This document shows positions 1 through 7,111 of a DNA stretch of 16,038 nt, piece after piece. The notes below the pieces were generated by a model that was not told the DNA's origin, made no database searches, and saw nothing but the letters and a program-made list of their open reading frames with translations. The stretch spans positions 37,569-53,606 of the forward strand of contig DIKU01000116.1 in assembly GCA_002424645.1 (NCBI GenBank). The letters are read 5' to 3'. The stretch is from Pelobacter sp. UBA5610. GTDB taxonomy: Bacteria; Desulfobacterota; Desulfuromonadia; Desulfuromonadales; Syntrophotaleaceae. How positions within the stretch are numbered: position 1 is the stretch's first letter; every line of letters starts with the position of its first letter. The translations under genes and the position numbers were made by a program.

Positions 1-1283
1 ATCAACCCCGGGGTATGGGACAAACCGTTGAGAATAGAACCCATGGCGTGTTCGCGTACGCCAAAGTGGATATTCCGGTCCGCCGCACCCGGTCTGAAGG
101 AACCCGCCTTTTTGAGGGCGGTATTGTTGGACGGTGCCAGATCCGCAGACCCTCCCAGCATCAGGGGAAGACGGTCTGCCAAGGCATTGAGAGTCACGCC
201 GCTGGCCTGGCGGGTCGCCAGCTTTCCGTCGGCGACGCTAAAACTGGGCAACGCGTCTTGCCACCCTGACGGCAAGCCGTTTTCAGTAGAATGCTGCCAG
301 GCGACCAGCTTCGGATGGTTCTTCGCCAGTTCATCCCGTAGTTGTTGTTGCCAGGCTTGTTCCTGCGCCTGGCCACGCTCCCTCACCGCAAGCATATGGC
401 TCGCCACCGCTTCGGGAACATGAAACATGACCTGCGGGTCCCGCCCAAAGAACTCTTTGGTCAAACGCAATTCCTGGTCACCCAACGGCGCACCGTGCGC
501 TTCGGCGGTGTCCTGCTTATGGGGCGCGCCAAACCCGATGTGGGTGCGGGCGATAATCAGCGAAGGGCGCGTATCAGCCTTGGCACGCGCAAGTGCGGCA
601 TCGATTTCTGTTAGATTCTCGCCTTCCACATGCTGTACATGCCAACCGTATGACAGGAACCTGCTGGCTGTTTCGTCACTAAACGCCAGGTCGGTCTGTC
701 CCTCGATGGTGATCCGATTGTCGAGATAAATGTAAATCAGATTACCCAACTGCAGATGACCGGCCAGCGAGGCCGCCTCCGCCGCAACCCCTTCCATCAT
801 ATCCCCGTCTGAGCACAGAGCGTAAATCCGGTAATCGAACAACTCGGCATGAACTTTATCCGCCAGCATCCTTGCCCCCATGGCCATGCCGACACCGACC
901 GCCACCCCTTGCCCCAATGGACCGGTTGTGGTCTCAACGCCGGGAGTATGCCCGAATTCCGGATGTCCGGGGGTCCGGCTGTCAAGCTGCCGAAACTGTT
1001 TCAGGTCATCCAGAGACAGATCATAGCCGGTCAGGTGAAGCATGCTGTAAAGAAGCATGGACGCATGTCCGCAGGACAAAATGAAGCGATCGCGGCCCGG
1101 CCAATCGGGGTTGGCCGGATTATGGCGCAGGTGACGCGTGTAGAGGAGGTAGGCGATGGGAGAGGCTTCCATAGGGGTGCCAGGATGCCCGGAACGCGCT
1201 TTTTCAACCCCATCGGCGGATAGCAGGCGAATGGTGTCGATAGATTCCCGTGCCAGCTTCCGATCCAGCATTTCAATTTCCAT
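1..1283 (-). CDS. tkt: Transketolase, C-terminus beyond the window
   Basis: Thiamine-diphosphate enzyme that moves two-carbon ketol units between sugar phosphates in the non-oxidative pentose phosphate pathway, in the cytoplasm. From the ATG at 1283, 427 codons are open to the left edge; the family is usually about 660 residues, so the last third is missing. Visible: substrate/cofactor motif SGHPGTPM (residues 31-38, His33), NPANPDWPGRDRFILSCGH (55-73), TTTGPLGQG (118-126), the ThDP/Mg motif SDGDMMEG (158-165) with LDN (187-189), and at the edge of the pyrimidine-binding domain IHFGVREHAMG, whose Glu411 is the expected catalytic acid. The start is supported by a strong GAGGAGG ribosome site about 6 bases upstream. 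gshA lies 50 bases upstream on the same strand. Identification is secure; which paralogue cannot be told. Confidence 0.95.
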   Translation of the reverse strand, partial: MEIEMLDRKLARESIDTIRLLSADGVEKARSGHPGTPMEASPIAYLLYTRHLRHNPANPDWPGRDRFILSCGHASMLLYSMLHLTGYDLSLDDLKQFRQLDSRTPGHPEFGHTPGVETTTGPLGQGVAVGVGMAMGARMLADKVHAELFDYRIYALCSDGDMMEGVAAEAASLAGHLQLGNLIYIYLDNRITIEGQTDLAFSDETASRFLSYGWHVQHVEGENLTEIDAALARAKADTRPSLIIARTHIGFGAPHKQDTAEAHGAPLGDQELRLTKEFFGRDPQVMFHVPEAVASHMLAVRERGQAQEQAWQQQLRDELAKNHPKLVAWQHSTENGLPSGWQDALPSFSVADGKLATRQASGVTLNALADRLPLMLGGSADLAPSNNTALKKAGSFRPGAADRNIHFGVREHAMGSILNGLSHTPGL

Positions 1284-1307
1284 GACGGTCCTCCTCGCTA
1301 TAACCGA

Positions 1308-1325
1308 TGTGCCGCATACGGCACA
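1308..1325 (-). other. Small hairpin between gshA and tkt
   Basis: TGTGCCG and CGGCACA form a 7-bp stem around a 4-base loop in the 50-base gap between the gshA stop and the tkt start. No T-run follows on either strand, so it is not a convincing rho-independent terminator. It could attenuate or stabilise a gshA-tkt transcript, or be chance. Confidence 0.3.
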
Positions 1326-1333
1326 CAGGTCTT

Positions 1334-2737
1334 TCAGATGATTGTCAACGGCTCTGCATCCCCCGACGAAACCGTCTCGGGGTATCCGCAGTGTGCCAGC
1401 AAAGCTTCCAAACGTTGTTCCGGGCTGCCCTTCCAGACTTGCAGCAGCCTCTCTGCCAGAGTAAAGCCACTGTGCGCCACTTCCTCCATGCCGTCCAGAA
1501 AGAGGCTTTCGTCAGCGCCTGTACATCGCCCCGGGCCCTGTCTGAGCAAAGCCTCGCGGGCCAGGACCAAAGCCTCGCAAGCGACCTCCCGCAAGGTATG
1601 CTTGCCGCAGGGGGTTCGCAATCCCTGTCGCCAGGAGTTGCGATAAAGTTCCATGCGTCCGGCGTCATCCCCGGGATCGAGCAATCGACCAACCTGATAG
1701 CGGGCCTCGGCATCGTACAGCAACCCTTTGGCCAAAGCTGCAACCGCCATGGCCAAATGCGGTGGCAAACTGTCCGCACTGCGCAATTCGATCTGCGGTC
1801 GCAGACGCACCTCGGGAAACAAGGTGGAAAGGTGCAAATCCCAATCGGCCAGGGTAGGGCGATGCCCTTCGAAACCTTCGGATAAAAACTTCCGAAAACT
1901 GAATCGCCTGTGCGTCAGGTTAACCAGGGAACCCTCACGCTGAATAAAGTACATGGGCACATCAAGGGCATACTCGACATAGGTGGATAACCCTGCGTCC
2001 GGCCGAAACATTCCAAGAATCAGCCCGGAACGGTCAGGATCGGTCCGTGCCCAGATCTCCCCGCGGGTGGATAGAAACCCTGTCGGTTGCCCATTCATCA
2101 GGGGTGAATTGGCAAACAGCGCGTAAAACAATGGCGCCAGCAACTGCCCCGTGCGAAATTTATCGATGCAGTCCGCTTCGTCGCAGAAATCCAGGTTAAC
2201 CTGCAGTCCGGCACTTAGCTTCATCATGTGCTGGCCGCGGTCCCCCGTGCGCTGCATGTATTCACGCATGATTGCGTAACGCGGCTTGGGCAGCCAATCG
2301 ATGGCTTGCAGCGGTGTTATGGGTTGCACCCCCAACCCCAGAAAGGAGAGACCAAGAGGATGGCCAGCACCAACAATGCTCTGGATATGGTGTGACAGGT
2401 CCCGTTGACAACAACACAGGTCGTTACACAATTTGCCGGATAACTCCAGTTGGCCACCCGGCTCCAGTGTCACGGAGGAAGCCTCCCCCATGAGGGCTAT
2501 CAGACGACCAGCCTCACGCTGCCCCTGCCAGTTTCCAGCGTTTTCGAGGTTTTGCAACAACGCTTCAACCCGAGAAAAATCTGCGGCCTCGCCGGTTTGG
2601 GTATCGACCACCAGCTTTTCCACCTCGATGCCAATGCCCCACTGCTCGGGGGGCCTTATGTTGCGCAATAAATAATTTACAAGGTCATCCTGGCAGCTTA
2701 TCGGTTGTGCAAGATGGGTTTTCACGAAGGTTGTCAT
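1334..2737 (-). CDS. gshA: Glutamate-cysteine ligase, plant/proteobacterial GCS2 type
   Basis: ATP-dependent ligase joining the gamma-carboxyl of glutamate to cysteine, the first step of glutathione synthesis, in the cytoplasm. The 467-residue product carries the plant-type signatures in order: GIGIEVEKLVV (34-44), LEPGGQLELSG (91-101), FLSTRGEIWARTDPDRSG (221-238), EYALDVPMYFI (255-265), RPQIELRSAD (313-322) and GLLYDAEAR further on. Length suits the family. The ATG at 2737 is preferred because AGGAG precedes it by 4 bases; an in-frame ATG at 2770 would add 11 residues but lacks a good site. A run of cysteines, LCNDLCCC (Cys104, 108, 109, 110), follows the LEPGGQLELSG motif. No glutathione synthetase gene (gshB) is in the window. 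A non-glutathione gamma-glutamyl ligase role is the main alternative. Confidence 0.88.
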   Translation of the reverse strand: MTTFVKTHLAQPISCQDDLVNYLLRNIRPPEQWGIGIEVEKLVVDTQTGEAADFSRVEALLQNLENAGNWQGQREAGRLIALMGEASSVTLEPGGQLELSGKLCNDLCCCQRDLSHHIQSIVGAGHPLGLSFLGLGVQPITPLQAIDWLPKPRYAIMREYMQRTGDRGQHMMKLSAGLQVNLDFCDEADCIDKFRTGQLLAPLFYALFANSPLMNGQPTGFLSTRGEIWARTDPDRSGLILGMFRPDAGLSTYVEYALDVPMYFIQREGSLVNLTHRRFSFRKFLSEGFEGHRPTLADWDLHLSTLFPEVRLRPQIELRSADSLPPHLAMAVAALAKGLLYDAEARYQVGRLLDPGDDAGRMELYRNSWRQGLRTPCGKHTLREVACEALVLAREALLRQGPGRCTGADESLFLDGMEEVAHSGFTLAERLLQVWKGSPEQRLEALLAHCGYPETVSSGDAEPLTII

Positions 2738-2835
2738 GCTGCTCCTGCTGCGTCGCTGGTAATCTCTCACATGCTACGATTATCGATCCGGTCCACCAGT
2801 GCGCCAGAATGATAAGCACATGTTTTTTTTCATTC

Positions 2836-2841
2836 TATAAT
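2836..2841 (+). promoter_or_regulatory. Candidate -10 element for the K+ channel gene
   Basis: A perfect TATAAT lies in an AT-rich stretch of the 214-base divergent gap between gshA and the channel gene. The -35 partner is poor (TAAGCA, 17 bases upstream), so this is tentative. It would give a leader of roughly 100 bases before the ATG at 2952. The same stretch reads TATTAT/TATAGT on the other strand, so a gshA promoter here is also possible. Confidence 0.3.
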
Positions 2842-2951
2842 ACTATAAAACTAATTATGGAACGACAGTCATAACGAAGACAAAGGCCCCGCATCTTGCC
2901 TTTTTTGTGCTTCAAAGCTATGATCCGAAGACCTCTGTTCCCGGAGAGCCC

Positions 2952-3965
2952 ATGCATCCTGTCCGCCACTTGCGTTTTTCCCTGTTGATTCTGATCCTGG
3001 CTGTCGGGCTGGGCACCATCGGCTATACCCTGATTGAAGGCTGGGGACTTCTTGACTCCCTTTACATGACGGTTATCACGCTGGCAACTGTCGGTTATAA
3101 AGAGGTACACGACCTTTCCACGGAAGGCAAGATCTTTACCATTGGCCTCATCGTCTTTGGTGTAGCCACCATCACCTATGCCGCGGGCAGCTTGCTGCAA
3201 TTGATGGTGGAGGGGCAAATCCGACGCATTCTCGGGAGGAGAAAATTGGAAAAGCGCATCAATAAGATGGAAGGTCACTACATTATCTGCGGATACGGTC
3301 GCATCGGAACCCTCATCAGCCAGGAATTCCGTTCCCGTCCCGTCCCCTTTGTCATCGTGGAACGTGATCCTGCCATCTGCGAAAATTTATCCAGAGAAGG
3401 CATTCTGTTCGTTCAGGGGGATGCCACCGACGATGACACCTTGATCCAGGCAGGTATCCAGCGGGCTAAAGGTTTGATAACCGCCGTCACCTCGGAATCA
3501 GCCAACGTCTATATAACCTTGACCGCCCGCGGTCTCAACCCCGACCTGTTTATCCTGGCCCGCAGCGTTGAAGAAGGGTCCGAAATAAAACTCAAACGCG
3601 CCGGCGCCACCAAAGTCATATCGCCTTACCGCATTGGCGCCAGTCGTATGGCCTGGGCAGTACTCAGACCGTCGGTGGTCGATTTCATCGACATTGCGGT
3701 GGGAAGCGAGAGTTTGGAGCTGCAACTTGAAGAAATCCGCGTGGCTCCCACCTCTGCACTGGTAGATAAATCTCTTGTATCGTCGGACATTCGTCGCGCC
3801 TGGGGGATCATGATCATAGCCATCAAAAAAAGCAGTGGTGAGATGCTTTTTAATCCCGAATCCGACACGACCATTCAAGCCGAAGATATTCTCATAACCC
3901 TTGGCGAACCGCCCGCCATTCGCAAACTTGAGAAGGTCGCCTGCGGAGGATTTGTCAATGCCTGA
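2952..3965 (+). CDS. Two-helix potassium channel with RCK (TrkA-N/TrkA-C) domain
   Basis: Inner-membrane ion channel of the MthK/Kch layout, 337 residues. Visible order: short N-terminus, helix 1 (about 8-26), pore loop and filter at 38-51, helix 2 (about 60-85), a basic linker (RRILGRRKLEKR), then a cytoplasmic Rossmann RCK domain with IICGYGRIG (111-119), acidic Glu137 at the end of strand 2 and GDATD (156-160), and a TrkA-C-like tail from about 250. The filter reads TVGYKEV, with Lys50 where K+ channels have the second glycine of TVGYG. The ATG at 2952 has GGAG about 5 bases upstream; an upstream GTG at 2907 would add 15 residues before helix 1 and lacks a site. It overlaps the next gene by 8 bases, so the two are probably co-translated. 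It is divergent from gshA. Confidence 0.85.
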   Translation: MHPVRHLRFSLLILILAVGLGTIGYTLIEGWGLLDSLYMTVITLATVGYKEVHDLSTEGKIFTIGLIVFGVATITYAAGSLLQLMVEGQIRRILGRRKLEKRINKMEGHYIICGYGRIGTLISQEFRSRPVPFVIVERDPAICENLSREGILFVQGDATDDDTLIQAGIQRAKGLITAVTSESANVYITLTARGLNPDLFILARSVEEGSEIKLKRAGATKVISPYRIGASRMAWAVLRPSVVDFIDIAVGSESLELQLEEIRVAPTSALVDKSLVSSDIRRAWGIMIIAIKKSSGEMLFNPESDTTIQAEDILITLGEPPAIRKLEKVACGGFVNA

Positions 3966-4731
3966 ACAGTTGCATGTGCATATTCCATTCAGCCAGTTCA
4001 ACCGGCATTTTCCGTTACTGCGGAAAAATCGGTTGCAACCCGAAATTGCCTTCAAATGGCCCGACCTTGATCCGTCGCTACTCCCTGCCGTAAAACAGGC
4101 AGCGCGTCAACTGGCCGAAGAAGGATTGGCAGTAACCGTCCATGCACCTTTTATGGATCTCAATCCCGGAGCTATCGAACCTTTGGTGCGCGAAGCAACC
4201 CATCAGAGATGGATGCAAACGCTGGAGGTCGCAGAAATTCTCCAGGCGCGGCTGGTGGTTCTGCACCCCGGATTTGACCGCTGGCGCTACGGTGGCCAAA
4301 GCCAGCCCTGGATTGATGCCTGCCTGGAGTTTTTCCCTCCAGTGCTTGAACAAGCGGCCCGGCAACAATGCCTGTTGGTTCTTGAGAATATCTTTGAGGA
4401 AACCCCCGAGACTCTGGTCGCGGTTCTCAAAAAACTTGATTCACCGTGGCTTGGTCATTGTTTTGATGCCGGTCACTGGCGTTTGTTTGCCAAAAACTCC
4501 ATGGAGCAGTGGTTTTCCTCCCTGTCACCATGGATACGGCACCTCCATGTTCATGACAACTTCGGTGATCGCGATGCCCATATGGCCGTAGGGGAGGGCG
4601 ACATCGATTTTGATAAACTTTTCAGGCTTGTTGCCACGCTTAAAAATCCCCCTACCGTTACCCTGGAAATACATGATTGCGAGGCTCTGCTTCGTTGTGT
4701 AGATACGGTAAAACCATTACTTATCCGCTGA
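3958..4731 (+). CDS. Xylose isomerase-like TIM-barrel protein (AP endonuclease 2 family)
   Basis: 257-residue cytoplasmic protein of the sugar phosphate isomerase/epimerase - AP endonuclease family 2 superfamily; its substrate is unknown. Residues at the usual barrel-end metal positions are present: VHAPF (His62), LHPG (His103), LEN (Glu143), FDAGH (Asp170, His173), LHVHDN (His198) and LEIHD (Glu237). The late HVHDN segment and following GEGDIDF are typical of this superfamily. The ATG at 3958 is chosen because GGAGG sits 7 bases upstream, at the end of the channel gene; the longer in-frame start at 3901 lies deep inside that gene. It overlaps the channel stop by 8 bases, and its own end overlaps the 3' end of dinB on the other strand by 15 bases. 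It could be an isomerase, epimerase or phosphodiesterase; the sequence alone does not decide. Confidence 0.75.
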   Translation: MPEQLHVHIPFSQFNRHFPLLRKNRLQPEIAFKWPDLDPSLLPAVKQAARQLAEEGLAVTVHAPFMDLNPGAIEPLVREATHQRWMQTLEVAEILQARLVVLHPGFDRWRYGGQSQPWIDACLEFFPPVLEQAARQQCLLVLENIFEETPETLVAVLKKLDSPWLGHCFDAGHWRLFAKNSMEQWFSSLSPWIRHLHVHDNFGDRDAHMAVGEGDIDFDKLFRLVATLKNPPTVTLEIHDCEALLRCVDTVKPLLIR

Positions 4732-5913
4732 ATCCCGTTGCCTGCGACCGATCAGTGTGCCCCGGAAAACGCCACTCTGCCCATAGCGTTCGCGCAGATT
4801 GTCAACGGCCTGATCAAGATTATTAAACCGCTGCTGCCGGTCGCCGCCGAACAACATTCCCTGGCGACTGTCAGCGGCCACTAAGTTATTCAGACTGATG
4901 CCAAGCAGCCGTACCGCTTTGCTACCGGCCTCCGTTCTCTCCAATAGCTCCTTGGCCATATCGAACATATCCTTTGCGTGCCGAATGCCGTCAGGTACGG
5001 TTCTGGACCGGGTCACCGTCGAAAAATCCGCATACTTGACCTTGAGGGTGATGGTTGTTCCCATGACGCCATTCCGTCGCAGACGTGTAGACACCCTTTC
5101 CGCAAGATCGAGTAGCACTTCATGCATCAAATCACATTGCCAGAGATCTTTTTCAAACGTATCCTCGTGACCAATCGACTTCAATTCCCGTTCAGGAATT
5201 ACTTCTCGTGCATCTTGCCCCCAAGCCAACTTGAACAGTTGCATACCTGCCTGACCAAATCGGGATTCCAGAAAGGGACTCGCCATCTTTCTTAAATCGC
5301 CCACGGTTTGCAATCCCAGGGTTTCAAGCTCCCGCAACATCACCGGGCCAACACCCCACAACCGTTTCAAGGGGAGGGGAAGAAGGAAATCGTCCATCAC
5401 TTCCGGCACCTGGAAGATACCATCCGGTTTAGCCTGTTCCGAGGCCAGCTTTGCCAAAAATTTATTGGGGGCAATACCCGCACTTATGGCCAGCTGCAAC
5501 TCCCCACGAACATCTTGACGTATTTTTTTTGCAATGTCCCACCCGGATCCAAACAAACGCCTGCTGCCGGTAACATCAAGAAAAGCCTCATCCACCGATA
5601 ATCCTTCCACAAGGTCGGTATACCTGCCGAAAATAGCAAATACCTGGTCCGATACCTCCTGATATCGAGACATGCGAACCGGCAGCACGATTGCCTGCGG
5701 GCACAGTCGCAACGCGCGACTGATCGGCATAGCCGAATGCACGCCAAAAGCGCGAGCCTCATACGAACACGCACAAACGACTCCGCGCATGCGGTGTCCG
5801 CCTACAATCACTGGATGCCCTCGCAGTTCTGAACGATCGCGTTGCTCGACACTGGCATAAAAAGCGTCCATATCGAGGTGCAGAATTGTTCTTTCGGTAG
5901 GTTTTTTACGCAT
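4717..5913 (-). CDS. dinB: DNA polymerase IV (Y-family translesion polymerase)
   Basis: Error-prone polymerase that bypasses DNA lesions without proofreading. From the chosen ATG it is 398 residues. Seen: palm motif HLDMDAFYASVE (12-23) with catalytic Asp14 and steric-gate Tyr19, SYEARAFGV (50-58), SVDEAFLD (106-113) with Asp108/Glu109, a helix-hairpin-helix (LWGVGPVMLRELETLGLQTVGDL, around 185-207), and a little-finger domain. QGMLF (351-355) fits the QxxLF beta-clamp binding motif, placed some 40 residues before the end. Start is uncertain: ATG at 5913 gives MRKKPTERTILHLDMD, close to the family N-terminus; ATGs at 5931 and 5979 are in frame, but no candidate has a strong ribosome site. No known LexA box was recognised upstream. 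It is convergent with the TIM-barrel gene. Confidence 0.93.
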   Translation of the reverse strand: MRKKPTERTILHLDMDAFYASVEQRDRSELRGHPVIVGGHRMRGVVCACSYEARAFGVHSAMPISRALRLCPQAIVLPVRMSRYQEVSDQVFAIFGRYTDLVEGLSVDEAFLDVTGSRRLFGSGWDIAKKIRQDVRGELQLAISAGIAPNKFLAKLASEQAKPDGIFQVPEVMDDFLLPLPLKRLWGVGPVMLRELETLGLQTVGDLRKMASPFLESRFGQAGMQLFKLAWGQDAREVIPERELKSIGHEDTFEKDLWQCDLMHEVLLDLAERVSTRLRRNGVMGTTITLKVKYADFSTVTRSRTVPDGIRHAKDMFDMAKELLERTEAGSKAVRLLGISLNNLVAADSRQGMLFGGDRQQRFNNLDQAVDNLRERYGQSGVFRGTLIGRRQRDSADK

Positions 5914-5979
5914 GTCTTCTGCTCTTGTCATTCGGTGCAGTCTTTGCCGATAGCGGTTGGGCCACCGGTAGATAAACAT

Positions 5980-6702
5980 CAGGGTTTTTCGGTTCCCAAT
6001 GAAGGCCTACTACCTACCCAAGTATCTGTTATTCCATTATTTTATAGATATACTGACTGCGAAGGTTTGGTCCAATAATTTTCTCGTCAAGAGGGAAGCC
6101 TTGTTCTACTACCATGTACCCGGTTTTGTTATACGCCACAACCTCTTTATTGCGGCCACCTTCATTTTACCATCCTCTCTCTTTTACACAGGCTCTATGA
6201 GTACGACTACCAGCTATGCAAAGTGTCATCACATAGGCCCTACAGTTCAGGTTTCAACGAATCCCAAATTCAACTGCATGGTCAAACTTGTTTGCAATTA
6301 TTCGCCCCGATATCAACAAGAGACTGTACCTACCGGTAGGCCAACCATCAAAAAATTAGAAAAATAGGTAGTTGCCCGATTAAGACTTTAGAGAACAGGT
6401 AATCTTGCGCAACGAGGATGCTTACTAAATGGCACATACGAATATATTGTGGGATTTTTTAACTGGTTGAAACATTTGAGGTTTTCAGACGTGGTTGATA
6501 TAAGGGGATGCCGCAAAATAAATTTTTTTATCAATTTGCCCACCTTGCAGACAAATATCCAATGCGGTTAGGTCTGGACGAATAGGTTTGGTCTGAATGC
6601 TGTCTACTTTAACAATTTACAGCAAACAACCACTTGGTTCGTTGCGGATGGCGGAGTCAGATTGCTATACATTTGTGTGTACAAGTCAAACTGTCCCAAA
6701 AA
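5980..6702. other. Gene-poor AT-rich region between dinB and the bactofilin gene
   Basis: About 720 bases upstream of dinB and downstream of the bactofilin gene hold no recognisable gene, tRNA or clear terminator. The longest open frame (5999-6367, plus, 122 codons) has no ribosome site, no recognised motif and unusual composition. A 56-codon internal start at 6197 has only a weak AGG. On the minus strand about 40 open codons around 6490-6610 lack a start codon. Structures seen are a perfect 12-bp palindrome CCTACCGGTAGG (6329-6340) and an imperfect inverted copy pair (5955-5971 versus 6330-6346) sharing ACCGGTAG. The dinB promoter should lie here but could not be fixed. It may be decayed DNA. 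Confidence 0.6.
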
Positions 6703-7092
6703 CTAGTCTGAGATAGTAGAATTGTCGGCCTTCATGGTAATGGAGCTGTTCAGAACCACTCCCTCTTCCACCACCAGTACGGGGGTCTGTATGGTTCCCT
6801 CGACAATAGCAGGAGCTCTTAATTCAACCTTATTTCTGGCTTCAATGGTCCCTTTGAATCTGCCTGACAGGATCAGGGTGCCAACCCGGATGTCGGCGAG
6901 AATCTGGGCCGTTTGTCCTGCGATAAGGGTATCGCTGGAGGTAATGCTTCCCTGGAAATGGCCATCCATACGCACAATGTCGTCAAACACCAAGGTTCCT
7001 TCAAACTTGCTGCCATCCCCTAGAAATGCCCTGATTTCACCGGTCTGAAGGTTACCATCCTTGGACAACGCACGTTTTTCTTTTCGACCCAT
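6703..7092 (-). CDS. Bactofilin (polymerising cytoskeletal scaffold protein)
   Basis: 129-residue bactofilin (DUF583). Members self-assemble without nucleotide into filaments that position proteins at membranes or cell poles. After a basic, probably disordered N-terminus (MGRKEKRALSKDG), the chain is a regular beta-helix pattern of glycine and hydrophobic turns (for example FEGTLVFDDIVRMDGHFQGSI, LSGRFKGTI, IVEGTI), followed by a short polar tail. The ATG at 7092 has GGAG 9 bases upstream; a TTG at 7128 inside parB would add 12 residues and is less likely. It starts 19 bases after the parB stop, so it is very probably the last gene of the parAB operon. No M23 peptidase, a common bactofilin partner, is nearby. 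Bactofilins encoded beside parABS in Myxococcus scaffold the segregation machinery; a similar role here is inference. Confidence 0.88.
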   Translation of the reverse strand: MGRKEKRALSKDGNLQTGEIRAFLGDGSKFEGTLVFDDIVRMDGHFQGSITSSDTLIAGQTAQILADIRVGTLILSGRFKGTIEARNKVELRAPAIVEGTIQTPVLVVEEGVVLNSSITMKADNSTISD

Positions 7093-7111
7093 TAAACTCG
7101 TCTCCACTTTG

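Noticed and set aside
1308..1325. Hairpin between gshA and tkt as a terminator
   Set aside because: Only a 7-bp stem and no T-run.
1307..1885. 192-codon plus-strand frame inside gshA
   Set aside because: Mirror frame of a strongly supported ligase gene; no motif or ribosome site.
2835..3278. 147-codon minus-strand frame overlapping the channel gene
   Set aside because: It lies antisense to the well-supported channel, has a low-quality polar composition and no ribosome site or family features.
3498..4055. 185-codon minus-strand frame across the channel/TIM-barrel junction
   Set aside because: Antisense to two supported genes, repetitive Gly/Phe composition, no recognisable domain.
5955..6346. 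Imperfect inverted pair (17 bases, 5955-5971 and 6330-6346) as terminal repeats of a small mobile element
   Set aside because: The match has mismatches in the middle, does not extend, one copy lies near the dinB start, and no target-site duplication was visible. Kept only as part of the gap description.
5999..6367. 122-codon open frame on the plus strand in the gap upstream of dinB
   Set aside because: No ribosome site, no motif or domain recognised, and composition rich in Tyr, Phe and His with no protein-like pattern; more likely chance in AT-rich DNA. A protein search or ribosome profiling could overturn this.
6660..6702. Possible insertion-sequence end (TTTGGGACAG-like) after the bactofilin stop
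   Set aside because: A single short resemblance without a partner end or transposase fragment.
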